Source: Schistocerca nitens
Taxonomy: Eukaryota; Arthropoda; Insecta; Orthoptera; Acrididae
Length of the DNA: 64,000 nt
NCBI RefSeq assembly: GCF_023898315.1
Contig: NC_064622.1
Location: forward strand, 177,030,178-177,094,177
Direction: 5' to 3'
The notes under the pieces: model-generated
Database searches by the model: none
Seen by the model: the letters and a program-made list of their open reading frames with translations, nothing else
Told to the model about the DNA's origin: nothing
Program-made: the position numbers and the translations under genes
In this document: positions 21,740 through 34,412 of the stretch, one piece after another
How the letters are laid out: each line of letters opens with the position of its first letter
Position numbering within the stretch: the first letter of the stretch is position 1

Positions 21740-22906
21740 ACCCGAGAAACGCTGGCTACTTATGGAGTTACGAGTGCAGATAGTGGTGTTCCACAAGGAT
21801 CCATATTTAGGCCATTGCTTTTTCTTGTGTACATTAATGATCTCTCGTCAGTTACACTGCCAGAAGCAGAGTTCGTTTTGTTTGCAGATGACACAAGTAT
21901 TGCAATAAATAGTACGTCGAGTGTAGTTCTAGAAAGATCTGTTAATGATCTTTTCATGGATATTATTAAATGGTTTAAAGCCAACTCACTGACATTAAAC
22001 TCCGAAAAGACTCACTATATGCAATTCGGAACCTGTAAGAGGTTTCCACCCAGCATATGCATAAAGTATGAAGAAGAGCAGATAGAAGAGATTGACAGTC
22101 TTAAATTCCTGGGGTTACAACTTAATAATAAATTCAGTTGAGAGGACCACACCACAGAACTGCAGAAACGCCTTAACAAATCTGTATTTGCAATTCGAGT
22201 GTTAGCAGACATAGGTGACATAAAAATGAAAAAGCTTGCATACTTTGCCTACTTTCATTCCATAATGTCATATGGTATAATATTTTGGGGTAACTCTTCA
22301 AGTCAAACAAACGTTTTCAGAGTCCAAAAGCGTGTAATACGCATTATCTGCGGAGTAAATTCACGGACGTCCTGTAGAAACCTCTTCAAAGAACTGGGTA
22401 TACTAACTACTGCCTCTCAGTATATTTACTCCTTAATGAAATTTGCCCTAAATAATATATGTCTTTTTCCAACAAACAGCTCAGTTCATACATACAATAC
22501 CAGGAACAAAAATGATCTGCACAAGGACTTAAAAGCACTTACTTTAGTTCAAAAAGGGGTCCACTACTCAGGAACACTCATCTTCAATAATTTGCTAGTA
22601 AACATAAAAATTTTTGTTACAAATAAAGATCAGTTTAAAAGGAGCCTGAAAGACTTGCTAGTGACCAACTCCTTCTACTCCACTGATGAATTTTTTAATA
22701 GAAACAAATGATGTATTGTATATACTCATACTATGAGTATTGTTAGTTCAGCTAAAAAATGATGTATTGTATACACTCGTACTATTAGTATTGTTGTTTC
22801 AGCTTAAAAATAATTTTAAAAAAATAAAAAAAATTGACATGTTCCTCATCCACGAGGATCTCCTCAGCACAGATCTATGGAACGAAAAACTAATCTAATC
22901 TAATCG
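21740..22906 (+). pseudogene. Jockey/CR1-like non-LTR retrotransposon, RT C-terminal half and 3' tail
   Basis: Reads 'SGVPQGSIFRPLLFLVYINDL' (RT motif B region), then 'EFVLFADDTSIAINST' with the catalytic FADD intact, 'LTLNSEKTHYMQFG', 'LKFLGLQLNNKFS' and, after one stop at 22141, 'YFHSIMSYGIIFWGNSS' to 'LVTNSFYSTDEFFNRNK' (22711). The 3' UTR ends in CTAATCTAATCTAATC (~22890-22906), the short tandem tail typical of such elements. 5'-truncated: endonuclease and the first RT motifs are missing. It is the best preserved of three related copies (others at 29970 and 58200). Confidence 0.82.
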
Positions 22907-23383
22907 TCTATAGTTTTTGATGAGTGAGTCTGCGACTAACAAAATATGTCACGCAAATGGCAGTATATTTTGATTGCATAGACCTTAATGTTTGACATAA
23001 ATTTCAACTCGATACCTGTACCTGTTCCTGAGAAAAAGGGGAATTAACGGACGAACAGACGGACAGGTAGGTGACTCTATACGGATTTCATTTTTACCGC
23101 TTGGAGTATAGAATCCTAAAAAGTGATAAAATATCGTTCAGAAGAACAAACATAAGTGCACAAACCTAATTCACTTTATGTATTTTAATTGCATGTATAT
23201 TAGCACATTTTTCTGTATTATACAGGGTGCAAAGAATAATGGTAACGTGGAAATGAGTAGTGGCAGCCATGGGCAGGTGGCAGCACTGCGGGTTCGTGAC
23301 AGCGAGTAAACAGTCCGCCATTTCAGTCAGTAATAATGAATCAATGGAACGGACAACAGCTAGCCATAAAAATGTTTTATAAA
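22907..23383. other. Spacer with dispersed-repeat fragment
   Basis: About 22975-23115 ('TTTCAACTCGATACCTGTACC' to 'GTATAGAATCCTAAAAAG') resembles a common insect dispersed repeat that I cannot name. No gene. Confidence 0.4.
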
Positions 23384-23525
23384 AGCAGGACAATGCGACA
23401 CCCCACACGTCCAGAATTGCTACAGAGTGTCTCCAGGAACACTCTTTTGAGTTTAAATACGTCCGCTGGCCACCAAACTCCAGACATGAACATTATTGAG
23501 CATATCTGGAATGCCTTGCAACGGT
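23384..23525 (+). pseudogene. Fragment of Tc1-like transposase
   Basis: 140-bp match to the family at 27006-28207: AGGACAATGCGACACCCCAC (FQQDNA..H region) followed by the block encoding 'PPNSPDMNIIEHIWNALQR', with small indels. No TIRs remain. Confidence 0.8.
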
Positions 23526-24204
23526 GGCGATTGCTGGTGATTTTTATTTAAGATATAAGGAGTGGCTGGACTCCAACACTGGGGACACAGGGCGTACTGA
23601 TTACTAGCCAACGAAGTTGCCCCTAAAACACAGGTGATAAAATAAACGGTCTATGAAAATCGTATGGAACTTACAGAATCAATGTGGAGTTACAGCCAAC
23701 ACTAGAAGCTACCCACACTCAACAGTGATGAAGCGACATTTCATTTGATACTTTACTCACTTACTCTATGTAGCTTGACATTTCGTTAATACTATGTTGT
23801 TAGTACTGCACAGCGATCGAATCCGGCTCCTTTCCTTAACGAACAGTGATCTACGAATTACAGGTATGTCATCCACGTAACACTTCAAGGTCAGACGCAA
23901 ATCTTCGTCTTGTCACTCTCCTTTCGTCATAAATTGTGGAGAACGTGTTAATTATTAGTTATAGCTCAGAACTTGTGAACAAGGCAAACTCTTCTCTAAA
24001 TCCTACAAGCCGGAATTGCTGATTTTTCCCAAGAAAAGCCCCTTCGAAATTTGGAAGGAAAGGGCAGGAACCGTTGACAATTTCGTGTTTTGAGTCAGTC
24101 CGTGAAAGACTGATATCCGGGTTTGAAGCACAGCCAGACACATGGATTTAACTTTCCACAAATAATCAGTGTTTCGTTTACCTTGAAATTCAACAAGGAA
24201 TATA
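23526..24204. other. Unassigned spacer
   Basis: Nothing recognised. Confidence 0.4.
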
Positions 24205-24251
24205 TAGGGTGTCCATAAAGTTCCTTTACAACTTCAAAATTTTATTACAAC

Positions 24252-24572
24252 GGCACTCCGTCTTCAGATCACGAGTGGCCTACCGGGACCATCCGACCGC
24301 CGTGTCATCCTCAGGTGAGAATGCGGATAGGATGGGCGTGGGGTCAGCACACCGCTATCCCGGTCGTTATGATGGTATTCTTGACCGAAGCCGCTACTAT
24401 TCGGTAGAGTAGCTCCTCAATTGGCATCACGAGGCTGAGTGCACCTCGAAAAACGGCAACAGCGCATGACGGCCTGGATGGTCACCCATCCAAGTGCCGG
24501 CCACGCCCGACAGCGCTTAACTTCGATGATCTCACGGGAACCGGTGTATCCACTGCGGTAAGGCCGTTGCCT
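24252..24572 (-). mobile_element. 5S rRNA-derived SINE inside the left TIR
   Basis: Reverse copy of the family at 11428: the 5S-like head lies at its right end (plus strand GCTTAACTTCGATGATCTCA at ~24516). Perfect 8-bp target duplication ATTACAAC at 24244-24251 and 24573-24580. Nearly full length (321 bp). Confidence 0.88.
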
Positions 24573-24706
24573 ATTACAACAGCAGTTGTTAAAATATATT
24601 AACAAAATTTCTTTTATTGTAAACACTGTTTACTAAAGTTTTTTATATATACTAAAATTTTGTGTTTCAGATATTCTGTTGATGGAAGGAATTGAACCTC
24701 TATAAA

Positions 24707-25726
24707 ATGGCAACTCCTCAAGAGAAGGCACAATGTGTGTCCTGGTTTATTGAGACAAAATCGGATGTTCAGACTCAACGAAACTTCAGAACGAAGTATG
24801 GAAGAGATCCACTATTGCGCCCTTCAATCGGTGCATGGCACAAAAATTTATGGAGACAGGGACAGTGTAGGATAAAGTGAGGAGCGGGTGACCACGAACA
24901 TCCGAGGAAAACGTAGATCGCGTTTTAAACGTCTTCGCTCGTTCACCTACGAAGTCCATCCGCACTGCTGCCAGACAGTTGCAATTACCACGTTCAACTA
25001 TGCATAAGGTCCTCCACAAGAACTTTCGGTTGTACGCTTACAAAGTGCAACTGTTACAAACACTTGAGCCAAATGACAAGCCAAAACGGACAGAATTTGC
25101 ACTCAAATCGCGGGAACGCCTTTCAAAGGATGAAGCATTCCTCAAGCGAGTTTGTTTCAGTCACGAGGCACCATTTCACGTTTCTGGGACATTAAACAGC
25201 CACAATGTGAGAATCTGGGGATCTGAAAACCCCCATGCGACTAGGGAGTTTCACCGGATAGTCCAAAGGTCAATGTGTGGTGTGGAATCATTTGCAACCG
25301 AATAATTGTTTCATTTCTCTTCAACGAGTCAACAATTACTGCTGATGTTTACCTCGACCTTCTGACTGAATATGCAGCACCACAATTGATTGACTTACAA
25401 CCAACTATAATTTTCCAGCAAGATGGAGCACCACCACATTGGGGACTGCATGTTCGTCGGTTCCTCAATTAAACATTTCCAGGCAGATGGATTGGGAGGG
25501 GTGGGCCAATTCCTTGGCCACCGCGTTCGCCAGATATCACTGTGGGGGGTATGTAAAAGATATCGTGTATCAAACACAGATACGGGACATTGCTAACTTG
25601 AAGCAAAGGATTCGTAATGCCATTGCCACCATTGATGACGCTATGTTACAGCGAACATGGCAAGAAATCGAGTACACTCTTGATGTGCTTCGTGCAACTA
25701 AAGGCGCCCATATAGGGGTCTATTAA
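24707..25726 (+). pseudogene. Tc1/mariner transposase with DUF4817-like N terminus
   Basis: Starts ATG at 24707: 'MATPQEKAQCVSWFIETKSD' and 'FRTKYGRDPLLRPSIGAWHK', the N-terminal helix-turn-helix seen in insect DUF4817 proteins. Then 'QLPRSTMHKVLHKNFRLYAY', 'RVCFSHEAPFHVSG' (normally SDEA: the first catalytic Asp is His here), 'IIFQQDGAPPHWGLHVRRFL' (second Asp present), a PPRSPD block in another frame, and 'MLQRTWQEIEYTLDVLRATK' near the end. Stop after 24880 and frame changes near 25290 and 25460 make it inactive. Confidence 0.85.
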
Positions 25727-25846
25727 ACACTGTCAAAAACTTATATAAACACTAATTACAATAAAAGAAATGTTGTTAAAATATTCCAACAACTGCCGTC
25801 GTAATAAAATTTTGAAGTTGTAAAGGGACTTTATGGACACCCTGTA

Positions 25847-27003
25847 TATAGATATAGTGACCTGACAGTCCTTGCACTGTCAGTGAAGTCGCCTGGATGT
25901 CCATAACGTAAAGTGTAGTGCTGCATCCAAACGGTGAGTGTTTGACTCCTTTTTCTCCGAGAAAACTACATACAGGTAATTCTTCTTAAAAATTGGGACA
26001 TGAACCGAGGGAAACGGAAGTTATAAAAGAAAATCTGTACTCGCTTTCGAAGTAATCTCCATTACCTGAAGTTCCATTTTGGCAATGTTCATAAAGCTGC
26101 TGCAAACTGCCATCGAAAACATATTTTGAAACTGATCAAAGCTTTGTGGTCAAATCGTATTACCTACTCTACACAAATCGAACTGGCAGCGGCGTCTCAT
26201 GACCTGCACTGATGCTTTATACAAATGGTACGTCTCTTTCCATCTGTGTTACCTTATGCCTGTCAGATAATTTGTGCCGTACAGATCGGGAGAGCATCTG
26301 TAGCTTACCTAACTATAGGAGCGTGATGGCATTTACACTGTTCTCTGTATATGCTGTACTTCAGTTCCGCTGATTTTAATCTCGGAGACAATCATAATTT
26401 CTTTAGTAGGCGTGCCAACCGTCCGCTTTTTCAACCCCAGAAAATTACACAATATATCTCTGTTGCCTTTACACAGTCAAAACAGATTTGCAAAGCCGTG
26501 TATCATAACAAATGAGCAATCCAGCTGTCCTTACCAATAACTAGTACGTATGTAGTGAACAGCAGCTGATCCAGGAAGCGAGTTCAGTAAACAGCGATGT
26601 ATGCTGAAGTGGTTAGCTGGCTGCAGTTGTACTGTTACACACACTTACAGAGACTAGGAGAGCCTAACATTTAACAACGCAAGATCGCGCACTTGCGGTA
26701 GACGGACCCGCGAGGTCAATGCCCTCTGCTGGCGCAATGAAAACTGTTGTGCTCGTTCACGTATATTCAGAATCATGGCTTGACTCAGATCGGGCTACAG
26801 TGGTTTTGTAATCCACTCCGCCGCACTAGTTCGATGCTCCACGTAATTATACTATTTGACTGTCGGACCGAGCTATTTGACACTCGGTCTGTGTTTAGTG
26901 TGTTTTAACCAGGCATAAAATTATTGAAACTGGCCTCCTTTTGCCGCTTTTCACTGACACATTAAGACGACGTTACGTTGTCAACACCAAAGAGGCGCAC
27001 ATG
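25847..27003. other. Unassigned 1.15-kb stretch
   Basis: No ORF or repeat recognised. Confidence 0.4.
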
Positions 27004-27005
27004 TA

Positions 27006-28207
27006 CGCTGAAGCGCCAAAGAAACTGGTATAGGCATGCGTATTCGAATGCAGAGATATGTAAACATGCAGAATACGGCGCTGTGGTCGGCAACACCTAT
27101 ACAAGACAACACGTGTCTGGTGCAGTTGTTAGATCGGCTACTGTTGCTATAGTGGCAGATTATCAAGATTTAAGTGAGTCTGAATGTGGTGTTACAGTCG
27201 GCGCACGAGCGATGGGACGCAGCGCTCCGAAGTAGCGATGAAGCGGGGATTTTCCCGTACGACCATTTCACTAGTGTACCGTGAGGCAAAACAGCACATC
27301 TGCGACATCGCTGCGCCAGGAAAAAGGTCCCGCAAGAATGTGACCAACGACGACTGAAGAGACTCATTCAACGTGACAGAAGTGCAATCATTCCGCAAAC
27401 TGCTGCAGATTTCAGTGATGGGCCACTAAGATGTGTCAGCGTGCGAATCATTCAACGAAGCACCATCGATATGGGCTTTCGGAGCCGAAGGCCCACTCGT
27501 GTTCTCTTGATGACTGCAGGACACAAAGCTTTAAGCCTCGCCTTCGACCGTCAACATCGACATTCTACTGTTGATGACCGGAAACAAATTGCCTGGTAGG
27601 TCGAGTCTCGTTTAAAATTGTATCGAGCGTAAGGACGTGTACGGGTATGGAGACAACCTCATGAATCCATGGACACTGCTTGCATGTAGGGGACTGTTCA
27701 AGCTGGTGGAGGCTCTGTAACGCTGTGGGGCGTGTGCAGCTGGAGTGATGTGGGACCCCTGATACGTGTAGATACAACTCTGACAGGTGAAAGGTACGTA
27801 AGCCTCCTGTCTGATCACCTTCATCCGAATGTCCATTGTGCATTCGGACGGACTTGAGCAATTCCAGCAGGACAATGCGGCACTCCACACGTCCAGAATT
27901 GCTACAGAGTGGCTCCAGGAACTCTATTCTGAGTTTAAACACTTTCACTGGCCTCCAAACTCCCCAGGCATTAACAATATTGAGCATATCCGGGATGCCT
28001 TGCAACGTGCTGTTCAGAAGAGATCTCTACCCCCTGGTACTCTTACGGATTTATGGACAGTCCTGCAGGATTCATGGCGTCAGTTCCATCCAGCACTACT
28101 TCAGACATTAGTCGAGTCCATGTCATGTCGTGTTGTGGCCCTTCCGCGTGCTCATGGGGCCCTACACGATATTAGACAGGAGTATCAGTTTCTTCGTCTC
28201 TTCAGTG
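27006..28207 (+). mobile_element. Tc1-like element, family A
   Basis: 1.2 kb. Left TIR CGCTGAAGCGCCAAAGAAACT, right TIR ends GTTTCTTCGTCTCTTCAGTG. Left flank TA. Same family as 34413-35690 and the fragment at 23384. Confidence 0.88.
27160..28180 (+). pseudogene. Tc1-like transposase, family A copy 1
   Basis: The first catalytic block reads 'IAW-stop-VESRLKLY' (27587-27625), where copy 2 has 'IAWSDESRF', so the first Asp is lost. The later part is one clean frame (27829-28299): 'EQFQQDNAALHTSRIATEWL' (second Asp) and 'HWPPNSPGINNIEHIRDALQ' (third acidic region). An upstream deletion/frameshift block lies at 27230-27420. Confidence 0.85.
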
Positions 28208-28213
28208 TTTATA

Positions 28214-29628
28214 CACCATCTCACCAAAGGTATCTAGACACCTTTGTGTTATGCGGAACTGACCACTACATGCTAAGAGAGGCGGACCCGCCAGTATAAA
28301 TGTAAATGTCGTGTGGCTAGGGCCTGCAGTCGGGTAGACCGTTCGCCGGGTGCAAGTCTTCCGATTTGAGGCCACTTCGGCGACTTGCGCGTCGATGGAG
28401 ATGAAATGATGATGATGAGGACAACACAAAACCCAGTCCCTGAGAGGAGAAAATCTCCAATCCAGTCGGGAATCGAACCTGGGCCCTTAGGATTGACATT
28501 CTGTCGCGCTGACCTCTCAGCTACCAGGGGGGGGGGGGGGGAGGGGGGCAGACGCCAGTATAAGAGGAGACGGGGAGTTCCGTGTTTTCAGCAAATGCAG
28601 AATGGGTCATTCTAGCGAGCTCAGTGACTTTGAACATCAACTGAGTATCCACTGGTTATCACCTAAGTAACAGATCCATTAGGGACTCTAAAGCTACCCT
28701 TGTCGATATTTGGTGATGATACTGTTTAGTGAATGCAGAGGAACAACCACAGCTGAATCAAGATCCAGGCAGACCTTATGTACTGACAGACAGGAACCAT
28801 CGAGCATTGTGGAGGGTGGTTGTAAAAAAAGAGTGAAATCAGTAGAAGAAACCTTTAGAGACTGGTACCAGCAGTCCAGCCAGCACTATGACTATGCGTA
28901 TGGAGCAGAAAGAAAGGGGTGTAGATGTTAAGCACGTCATGAGCCACGCATGTTTGTATTCAGTGCTAACTGCGCCTGAAGTGGTGTAAAGGGCAACGTC
29001 ACTAGACAATTGGTGTCTGTAATTTGGAGTCACGAATTACACTATGCCCTGCGACAATCCGACGGATGGGACAGGTTTGCTGAATTCCAGGAGAACGTTA
29101 CCTGTCACCATGTGTAGAACCAACAGAGAAGTACGGAGGAGGAGGTGTTACAGTATAGGGGTGTTTTTCGTGGTTGGGGAGTGGTCCCCTTATTTTGCTT
29201 AAGAAAACGTTAAATGCAAAAGGATACGAACACATCTTACAGCATTGTGTGCTGCGTACAGCAGAGGAACATTTCGGAGACGACAATTCTTTGTTTCAGC
29301 ATGAAAATGCTTCCTGTCATATATAGCATCTGCAAAGTAATGGTTTGTGGACAGAAACAGTCCTGAAATGGACTGACCTCTCCCGAGTCTCCTCCTGAAC
29401 CAAACGAAACACCCGTGGGGTGGGTTAGAATGTCGATTTTGTACCAAGTCCCAGCGCCCAACATCACTTCCTTAGTTGGTTTCGGCTCTTGAGGAAGAAT
29501 GGATTACCATTCCTCCATAGACATTCAGACACTTCGCTGAAAGTGTCACCAGCAGAGTTCAGAAATTCATAAACGTGAAGAGTGCTCACACCCTATATTT
29601 ATTTCCAGATACTTTTGATCGCGCTGTG
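28214..29628 (+). mobile_element. Tc1-like element, family B, SINE-interrupted
   Basis: Left end CACCATCTCACCAAAGGTATCT, right end AGATACTTTTGATCGCGCTGTG; each is bordered by TATA (28210-28213 and 29629-29632). It begins 7 bp after family A ends. The transposase is heavily decayed: 'GVFFVVGEWSP' (29155), 'RGTFRRRQFFVSA-KCFLSYIASAK-WFVDRNSPEMD' (29270-29375), matching Tc1 HDNAPCHKA...WFxDRNVPEMDWP by position. Confidence 0.78.
28300..28552 (-). mobile_element. SINE, third type, nested in Tc1-like B
   Basis: 11-bp duplication CGCCAGTATAA at 28289-28299 and 28553-28563. The plus strand carries GGGAATCGAACCTGGGCCC, the reverse of a tRNA-like B box; other marks are GTCGGGTAGACCGTTCGCC and GATGAAATGATGATGATGAGG. 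A poly(G) run of about 15-18 at 28528-28547 sits at its head. Confidence 0.85.
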
Positions 29629-29632
29629 TATA

Positions 29633-29970
29633 CACATACGACATGTAAAAAACTACGTGAACAAATATAGATACGGACAAGAAAAATTAAACAGAATTAT
29701 TATTTGGGTAGTTCAATCTAATTTCAGTAGTCAGTTTTCCAACTGGTGTGCAGTAAAATAAGCAGAATAGTAGGTCACAGACTGATAATATTTTTATAGA
29801 TAGCGCTCAGGCTGAAACAACTAATGTGTACGCAATTGCTAATAGACTACATGCCCATAAAGCACAATTAATGAAAATCAGCAGTATGCCACGAGGCTTA
29901 TTAATGAGTACAGGATACATTGGTTTAAGAGTAAGTATGCTTATCTTGACAGGAATAAGTAATGCCGATA
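29633..29970. other. AT-rich spacer
   Basis: Nothing recognised beyond the possible 5' edge of the following retroelement. Confidence 0.4.
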
Positions 29971-31875
29971 GCAAGATTTAAACTATACTGGACACTCTCA
30001 AATTGGAGACATACAATAAATATACAAGACCAGTAACAATTAAACTAAATGACAATGATGTGACTGATAATTCATAAGTTGTAAGTAGTTTTAATAATCA
30101 CTTTCTAAATGTAGAAGAAAATTTAGGCTTAAATTATTCAGTAGAAGAAGCAAGAAAATATGTCAGAAATGTCATCCAACAAAACTTTTAGCAACTACAA
30201 GTAGCACCAATGTCCTTCAGTGGAATTAATATGACTGTAAAAATTCTAAAAAACAAAACCTTATGTTGAGTTGATGGAATTTCAAACTGAATTCTGGAAA
30301 GTTGTTTAAACTTAATAAGTAATGTCCTTAGTGATATATGTAATGCATCACTGCCACAGGGAATTTTTCCAGACATATTACAATATGCAATTATGAAACC
30401 ACTTCATAAAGAAGGTGAGACGACAGACTTAAATAATTATCGTCCAGTTTCCTTACTGACATCTTTTTCCAAAATATTCGAAAAAGTTATGTACTCAAGT
30501 GTAGTTACACACCTAAGTGCAAACAGTTTACTTAGCATGTCACAGTTTTGGATTCCAGAAGAGTTGCTAGACTGAGAATTCTATTTACACATTCACACAT
30601 TAAATAGTACAAGCCTTAAATAATAGTATATCGTCAGTTGGTATTTATTTAATCTTTCCAAGGCATTTAATTGTGTAGATAACGGTAGTCTCTTAGAAAA
30701 ACTCAAATTTTATGGAACTGTTCGTTTTACAGCTTTACATACAACTTGTTTGAATCACACTTAAAAAACAGAATGGCAAGAGTTGTGTGTAATAACTCAG
30801 ACAGTGCAGGAAAAGTAAAAAAAATTAGTAACGGGAAAAAATCACAAAGGGAGCCTACCAGGTTCAATTTTGCGTCCACTTCTATTCCTTATATATGTGA
30901 ATGGCCTTCAACAAGTAAAATTGGTGTTGTAATAAATCCCATCAGAGAGAAAGCAACAGAAGAGTTGGTAAATGCTATTTTCCAAGTAATTATTAAGTGG
31001 TTCTCTGAAAATGCACTTTCCCTAAATTTTGAAAAAAAGGCACACTGTATTCAGTTCTGTACAACAAATAGCCATACCAATAATTGATGTAGCACATGAG
31101 CAACAGTCAATAAATGAGGCAGAATGCTCCAAATGTTTGGGAGTACATAATGGTGAAAACTTGAAATGGAAGAAGTATACTGTATTATTGAGCTTTTCAA
31201 ACAGTTAAGTCCAGCTGCTTTTGGTCTTCGCATAATTGTTAATCTTCGAAACAAACCTGCTGATGTATTTTATATACTTCCACTCAATAATGTCGCATGC
31301 AATAATTTTCTGGCGTTCACTTAGAAAGAAAATACTGATTACACAAAAGCTAGCACTAAGAAAAATATATGGTGTTCACCCACGGTCGTCAAGTAGGCAC
31401 CTCTTCAAGGAGCTAGGCACTTTAAGTGAGCCACCACCACACATATACTCGCTAGTGAAATTTGTCATAAATGGTCCATTACAATTTGAGAAGAACAGTG
31501 ATGTACTTACCAACAACACTAGAAGGAAAAATGATCTTTGTTACACATTGTTAAAGCTGTCACTGGCTCAGAGAGTTGTTCAATATGCAGGAATAAAAAT
31601 TTTTGATCTTTTGGCGAATATCATAAAATGTTCGACAGGCAGCAAGTGAAGTTTTAAATCTTATTTAAAATCATTGCTCCTTGACAAATCCTTCTATAAA
31701 ACACGAATTTTTACTTAAAAACTGTTAGCCAGAAACAAATGTGGTTGCATGAGTAGGACTAAAAATAACAATGTTATCACTAACGGTGAACCATTCATGT
31801 ATACATATCCTATAAACTGATCGTTCCACATTACTTCGATAAAAGAATCGTTCAAATGATGTATGGGACATGTAG
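29970..31875 (+). pseudogene. Jockey/CR1-like non-LTR retrotransposon relic
   Basis: Collinear with 58200-60220. Recognisable blocks: 'KPLHKEGETTDLNNYRPVSL' (RT motif 1-2, 30393-30575), a degenerate motif A ('SKAFNCVDN' at ~30655), 'VVINPIREKATEELVNA' (30746-31087) with the FADD block just before it deleted, 'AECSKCLGVHNGENLKWKK' and 'YFHSIMSHAIIFWRS...YGVHPRSSSRHLFKELGTL' (31236-31649). Many stops. 3' end near 'TCAAATGATGTATGGGACATG' (~31870). Confidence 0.75.
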
Positions 31876-31879
31876 CTTA

Positions 31880-32885
31880 CTAAGTAGCTACAAATTTGCG
31901 GAGTTATTGGAGGTGGTAAACATTTTTTTTTTACTTTGCAGAAATGTCAGAGGCACACCATTACTTATGAAATGTTTGACAATGGACATCCCTGAGGCAA
32001 ACATTCAAGGGTGTTTTGGCTCCTACATCTGCAACATGTTGACATAGGAATTTTTGTTGCAACACATTTGCATCTTACTGCTGCGACATTCAAATTTTCA
32101 CGAGACACCGACAAACAGTCCAGAGGAGTTGGTTTCCTCTTTGGCTAAAACTGCAGCCCTTAGTCGTGAAACAGCGGGATGTTTTAAGCGTGTTAGACAA
32201 TCATTGTGCTGAGAGAATCATCTTGTGTGGCTTATGGTCCAGTAGGTAGCCAGACGAGTGACATGTCAGTGCGAGAGTCTTCGGATATGCACAGCCGATC
32301 AAATGCTTTGCTGCGTCAGTCCGATGCATTGCAGTAAAATTTCGACACTTGCTACCTCAGTATGTCCGAGGTACTGTTTCGTTGGGTATCCTGCTTTCGG
32401 ACAACGGGCTGTCTCCGTTCAAGTCGCAGCTATTGCTGTTAAGATTGCGACGTGTTTTTGGCTTAACCAACACACTTCTGTTTCAATCGACTGCGCTCAC
32501 TTGGGACGAGATTATCGTTCCCGGTGGCTCAGTTACGTTGCATTTTTCTTTTGCATTCTCACTGAAACCAGAACTTAGACTTTGTGAATGGTGGTGAGCC
32601 CTGTGCCTACGCAAGTTTGGATATCAATGCATCCGACAGGCATCCATTTCCATATAAATCTCACTCTCAGTTCGATTCTCAGAATTATTTTTTTTACGTT
32701 TTCCCAAGTTATCTATTTTTTACTTGTTTTGAATTTCAGTATTAGATTAACAACCGTCAGTGTGCACTTATTTGTCCTGGAAAGAAAGTAAATTTCTCAT
32801 AAGTTATGTGTCCATGTAATTGATTTTTCGAGGCTTCCTTTATTTCTCCCACACCACATGTTTAAGGAAGACCACATCTAAATCT
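31880..32885. other. Unassigned 1-kb stretch
   Basis: ORFs 32258-32578 and 32349-32597 overlap in different frames without known motifs. Confidence 0.4.
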
Positions 32886-32889
32886 CAAT

Positions 32890-34060
32890 CTACATACACA
32901 CTCCGCCAGTCACCGTACGCTGCGCGGCAGGGGGTACCCTGTCACACTAGCAGTCGTTCCGTTTCCGGTTTCACTCACAAATAGAGCGAAGGAAAAATGG
33001 CTGTTTATATGTCTCAGTATGAGCCCCAGTTTCTCGTATCTTATCTTCGTGGTCCTTACAACCAATGTATGTTGAAGGTAACAGAATCGTTCTGTAGTCA
33101 GCTTCAAATCCTGGTTCTCTAAATTTATCTCTATAGTGTTCCTCGAAAAGAACGTCGCCTTCCCTCCATAGATTCCAGTTTGAGTTCCCAATGCATATGC
33201 GTAACACTTGTGTATTTTCGAACTTAACCCGTAACAAATCTAGCAGCCCGCCTCTGAATTGTTTTTATCTCTTTCTTTAATCAGACCTGGTACGGATCCC
33301 AAACAATCGAGCAGTACTCAAGAATGGGTCACACTAGCGTCCTATATGCCGCCTCCCTTACAGGTGAACCACACTTCACTAGAATTCTCCCAATAAACGT
33401 AAGTCGACCGTTCTCCTTTTCTCCCACAATCCTCACATGCTCATTCCATTTCGTATCGCTTTGCAACGTTATGCCCAGACATTTAAAGGACGTGGCTGTG
33501 CCAAGGAGGGCACTACTAATGCTTTATCCGAACATTATGTGTTTGTTTTCCTATTCAACCGCATTAACTTACATTTTTTTACATTTGCAGCTAGGTGACA
33601 TTCATCACACCAACTAGAAACCTGTCTAAGTCTTCTTGTAACCTCCTACAGTCACTCAACTCAGACACCTTCCCGTACAGCACAGGATCATCAGCAAAAA
33701 AGCATTAATTGCTGCCCACCCTCCCTGCCAGAACGTTCATCAATATAGAAAATAATAGCGGCCCTATCACACTTCTTCCTGATGATACCCTTGTCTCTCA
33801 TGACCTCTCGCCGTCGAGGACAAAATACTGGGTTCCATTAATTAACCTGGGAACCTATTCCATATGCCTGTACCATCGTTAAAGTTTACGGTAGGGCAGC
33901 GTGTCAAATGCTTTTCGGAAATCAAGAAACATAAAATATTCCTGTTGCCCTTCATTCATAGTTCACAGTATGTCATGTGAAAAAAAGAGTAAGCTGAGTT
34001 TCGCACGAGCGATTATTTCTAAAACCGTACTGATTCGTGGATCTAAGTTTCTCGCTCTCA
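32890..34060 (-). mobile_element. 3' part of a Jockey/CR1-like retrotransposon, second copy
   Basis: 3' end at left (CACTCCGCCAGTCACCGTACGC). Minus-strand fragments include 'CKDHEDKIRETGAHTETYKQ' (32971-33237) and, toward 33900, a broken 'FRKAFDTLP' (RT region: 'FPKSI-HAALP'). Provides the uninterrupted reference against which the 21189-21271 insertion is seen. Confidence 0.68.
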
Positions 34061-34064
34061 CAAG

Positions 34065-34408
34065 GGAGTTAGCGCAAGATGCGATCGCAGTTGCAGTTGA
34101 GTCGTGGTTTGCATGAATATGATTGAAGTGTTGATTACAAAACTGTATGGAAGAAGGGCCATCGCCAGTTACACTGTAAGGTTCGATTATATGATATTCC
34201 GCTCACAGTGGGCCTCATCTAACACGATACCGTGAGATAAGTGACTGTAGTCATCGTAAACATTGTTTCTCTAGCTAATGTAGTTATTTGTAGTGCATGC
34301 TACGGTCGACACAGACCGCGCCGTAGCAAAGGTTACCAGACGAAATGTCCGACGCGATATCTAGGGGAACCAGGCAGACATTGAGCATAAGAGCAAGGAA
34401 ACCAGTAT
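34065..34408. other. Unassigned spacer
   Basis: No feature recognised. Confidence 0.4.
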
Positions 34409-34412
34409 AATA

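Larger units (their letters stand above)
24205..25844 (+). mobile_element. Tc1/mariner-superfamily element (DUF4817-type), SINE-interrupted
   Basis: Inverted repeats begin AGGGTGTCCATAAAGT on the left and end ACTTTATGGACACCCT on the right, both within TATA. Over the outer 48 bp I see two mismatches. The repeats extend further inward (to about 105 bp), since sequence after the SINE (CAGTTGTTAAAATAT...) continues the match with the right end. Encloses the broken transposase at 24707-25726. Confidence 0.9.
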
